NCBI GenBank assembly: GCA_041628815.1
Contig: JBFKOL010000011.1
Span: 1-34,437 of the forward strand
Origin: JBFKOL01 sp041628815
Lineage (GTDB): Bacteria; Bacteroidota; Bacteroidia; Chitinophagales; Saprospiraceae
Direction of reading: 5' to 3'
DNA length: 34,437 bases
Part shown: positions 32,926-34,437 of the stretch, in pieces
Layout: each line of letters begins with the position of its first letter
How positions within the stretch are numbered: the stretch's first letter is position 1
Notes under the pieces: generated by a model
The model's database searches: none
What the model was told of the DNA's origin: nothing
What the model saw: the letters and a program-made list of their open reading frames with translations, nothing else
Position numbers and translations under genes: made by a program

Positions 32926-33747
32926 TTATTCTCCACTCCACCTCGGCTTCCTTTTTTCTCTAAATGCCGCCAGTCCTTCCTGGCCGTCTTTGGTCATGAT
33001 CGTTTGCTTGAGCATATCGCTCAGGTATTGGTGTTCGCTTTTGGAGGGGCGGATGTGATCGTAGGCTTCGAGACCTTTTCGTATGGCAGTCGGGCTGTTG
33101 TGGCGGATCTCGTCGAGGATGCCTTCGGTGACCGCTTCGATGCTATCGGCCGATGCCACCTGGGTGACAAGGCCGTAACGTTCGGCTTCGCGTACAGGGA
33201 GGTTGTAGCCGCGGATGCACCAGTCGATGACCTTGCGGGCTGGCATGACACGAAATAGCGCCGCCATCACCTGGAAGGGATAGAGTCCGCGCTTTACCTC
33301 TGGGAGACCAAACCTGACACCGTCCTGTGCGATCACGATGTGACAGCCGGCGAGAAAGAAAAAACCGCCCGCATAGACGTCACCGGTCACTTTGGCTATA
33401 ATGGGTTTGTGTACCTGGTTGAACAATTCACCCATCAGTACTTCGTCATCCGGGTCAGGTATCGTCGATTCGTGCGGTTCAATAAAACCAGCCATGGCCT
33501 TTAGGTCGGCGCCGGCACAGAACACGTTGCCCTTTGCGCCGATCTCTACCATCCAGATATCCTTGTTGTAGTGTGCGTGCTGGAGTCCAAAGGCGATCTC
33601 GTGCATCATTTTGGGATGTAGCGCGTTTTTCTTTTGTTCACGATCCAATGTCAGGTAGAGGACATGATCGCTGATGCTCACATTGATAAAGGCAAAATGC
33701 TTGTCATCCAGCGACGCAGTAGCTTCCTTAGAAAAGAGTTTCATCAT
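32926..33747 (-). CDS. Enoyl-CoA hydratase/isomerase family protein
   Basis: A 273-residue crotonase-fold enzyme. The first oxyanion-hole segment is KGNVFCAGADLKAM and the second is KVTGDVYAGGFFFLAGCHIVIA. The catalytic-type glutamate is kept in FGLPEVKRGLYP. Crotonase enzymes hydrate, isomerise or cleave acyl-CoAs. Next to a biotin carboxylase alpha subunit, a methylglutaconyl-CoA hydratase role in leucine breakdown is the best guess, but fold alone does not settle it. Its ATG overlaps the TGA of the carboxylase gene (33744-33747), so the two are translationally coupled. Residues about 90-110 (HESTIPDPDDEV) are a longer acidic loop than usual. Confidence 0.88.
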   Translation of the reverse strand: MMKLFSKEATASLDDKHFAFINVSISDHVLYLTLDREQKKNALHPKMMHEIAFGLQHAHYNKDIWMVEIGAKGNVFCAGADLKAMAGFIEPHESTIPDPDDEVLMGELFNQVHKPIIAKVTGDVYAGGFFFLAGCHIVIAQDGVRFGLPEVKRGLYPFQVMAALFRVMPARKVIDWCIRGYNLPVREAERYGLVTQVASADSIEAVTEGILDEIRHNSPTAIRKGLEAYDHIRPSKSEHQYLSDMLKQTIMTKDGQEGLAAFREKRKPRWSGE

Positions 33748-34437
33748 GATTCTTTGGTTTCATTTTGGTTGGCCGGGAGTATACGCACCAGTTCGGCGCC
33801 TTTGTCCACCTGGTCACCCGCCTTGACAAGCACAGACTCCACGGTACCATCATGGCCGGCGGTTAGCGTATTCTCCATTTTCATCGAAGATAATACCAGC
33901 AGCGGTTGTCCACGCAATACTGTTTCGCCGGATTTAACCAGGACATCCACCACCTGCGAAGGCATAGGTGCGGTATAGTCGGATTGTGCGTCCCAGGATT
34001 GCTGCCTGGCGAATCGGTCTACATGTTCTACAACCTGTGTGCGGAAATGGGTGGAATACATCCAAGTAGTGTCCTTTTCGCATACAAATTGGACCGCTAT
34101 TCGTTCACCCCCGGTTTCAAAGGAGAGGATGCCGGGATTAAAGGTTATGTGGCTGATGGTATATTCCCGATCATCGATCGATATTTCGAAGGAATCGTCC
34201 ACCCTACGGTAATATACGGTCACCTGTTCTCCATCCATGCGATAGATGGACTGTTGGGGTTCGTAATAGTTGTTCCGCCAACCGGAAGGCAGGTGCCGCA
34301 GTAAGGTGCGTTTTCCTTCCCTTTCTTTCCAGTCGATGAGGCAGGCGCTGATCAGTGCGAAATTGCGCTCGCCTGTATCGGTAGGGGTTGTAAGCGACGG
34401 AAGCAGTTGATCGACGAGCGTTGTGTGCATTCGACCA
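33744..34437 (-). CDS. Biotin-dependent acyl-CoA carboxylase alpha subunit, C-terminal part (partial at window end)
   Basis: The frame is open to the window edge and encodes only the C-terminal part of a larger protein. A segment GRMHTTLVDQLLP fits the end of the biotin-carboxylase domain, as in methylcrotonyl-, propionyl- or geranyl-CoA carboxylase alpha subunits. A beta-rich BT-like linker follows, then the biotin carrier domain with the biotinylated lysine in SSMKMEN (AMKM in most relatives) and TAGHDGTVESVLVKAGDQVDKGAELV. The enzyme would use ATP and bicarbonate to carboxylate an acyl-CoA. The ATG at 34430 is internal, not a true start. Which acyl-CoA is used cannot be read from this part; the enoyl-CoA hydratase next to it favours methylcrotonyl-CoA. 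Confidence 0.85.
   Translation of the reverse strand, partial: GRMHTTLVDQLLPSLTTPTDTGERNFALISACLIDWKEREGKRTLLRHLPSGWRNNYYEPQQSIYRMDGEQVTVYYRRVDDSFEISIDDREYTISHITFNPGILSFETGGERIAVQFVCEKDTTWMYSTHFRTQVVEHVDRFARQQSWDAQSDYTAPMPSQVVDVLVKSGETVLRGQPLLVLSSMKMENTLTAGHDGTVESVLVKAGDQVDKGAELVRILPANQNETKES

Overview
The window reads as a mostly housekeeping stretch of a Bacteroidota chromosome. The likely source is a Saprospiraceae/Lewinella-like member, but the family is inferred and only the phylum is well supported. Evidence for the phylum: a PorX-type response regulator with a PglZ domain, several exact TAnnTTTG -7 boxes (glyA, purA, tRNA-Leu), a ClpP with a long N-terminus, typical Bacteroidota trigger factor and parallel beta-helix lipoprotein families, and little sign of strong Shine-Dalgarno sequences. 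No phage, transposase, integrase or CRISPR array is visible.

Layout. 1-1.6 kb (minus): a Na+/Ca2+ exchanger-like transporter and a short LamG-like secreted protein that may be frame-broken at its C-terminus. 1.7-5.4 kb: tatC, convergent with porX; porX is divergent from an HD-domain phosphohydrolase, with two inverted repeats between them. 5.5-7.0 kb: an exported protein of sixteen 23-residue repeats ending in a peptidoglycan-binding domain, followed by the clearest intrinsic terminator in the window. 7.1-9.6 kb: glyA, convergent with truA (stop codons overlap), then a small DoxX-type membrane protein. 9.7-13.2 kb (minus): the classic tig-clpP-clpX proteostasis operon preceded by tRNA-Leu(UAG). 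13.5-17.5 kb (plus): bifunctional Rel/SpoT, a Fur-family regulator with no standard start codon in its frame, and purA.

17.5-21.5 kb (minus): an apparent four-gene operon, rimK (glutamate ligase), an M14 aspartoacylase/desuccinylase-like Zn hydrolase, a PBP4-type D,D-carboxypeptidase and a lipoprotein with a methyltransferase fold. 21.6-22.9 kb: a UMF1-type MFS transporter. 22.9-24.4 kb (minus): a beta-helix lipoprotein. 24.4-28.0 kb (plus): a three-gene glycosyltransferase cassette (soluble GT2, membrane processive-type GT2, GT-C polyprenyl-phosphate-sugar-dependent type). 28.3-29.9 kb: a long-chain acyl-CoA synthetase. 30.4-34.4 kb (minus): an acyl-CoA catabolic operon running from the C-terminal part of a biotin-dependent carboxylase alpha subunit through an enoyl-CoA hydratase, a beta-keto acid cleavage enzyme (BKACE) and a dienoyl/enoyl-CoA reductase-like SDR to a TetR repressor.

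No complete undescribed multi-gene system stands out. The best leads are the fur start anomaly, the 23-residue repeat protein, the rimK/hydrolase/PBP4/lipoprotein-methyltransferase operon, the exported methyltransferase itself, and a family of short GTTGCCAAGTTG-type intergenic repeats confined to the last 7 kb.
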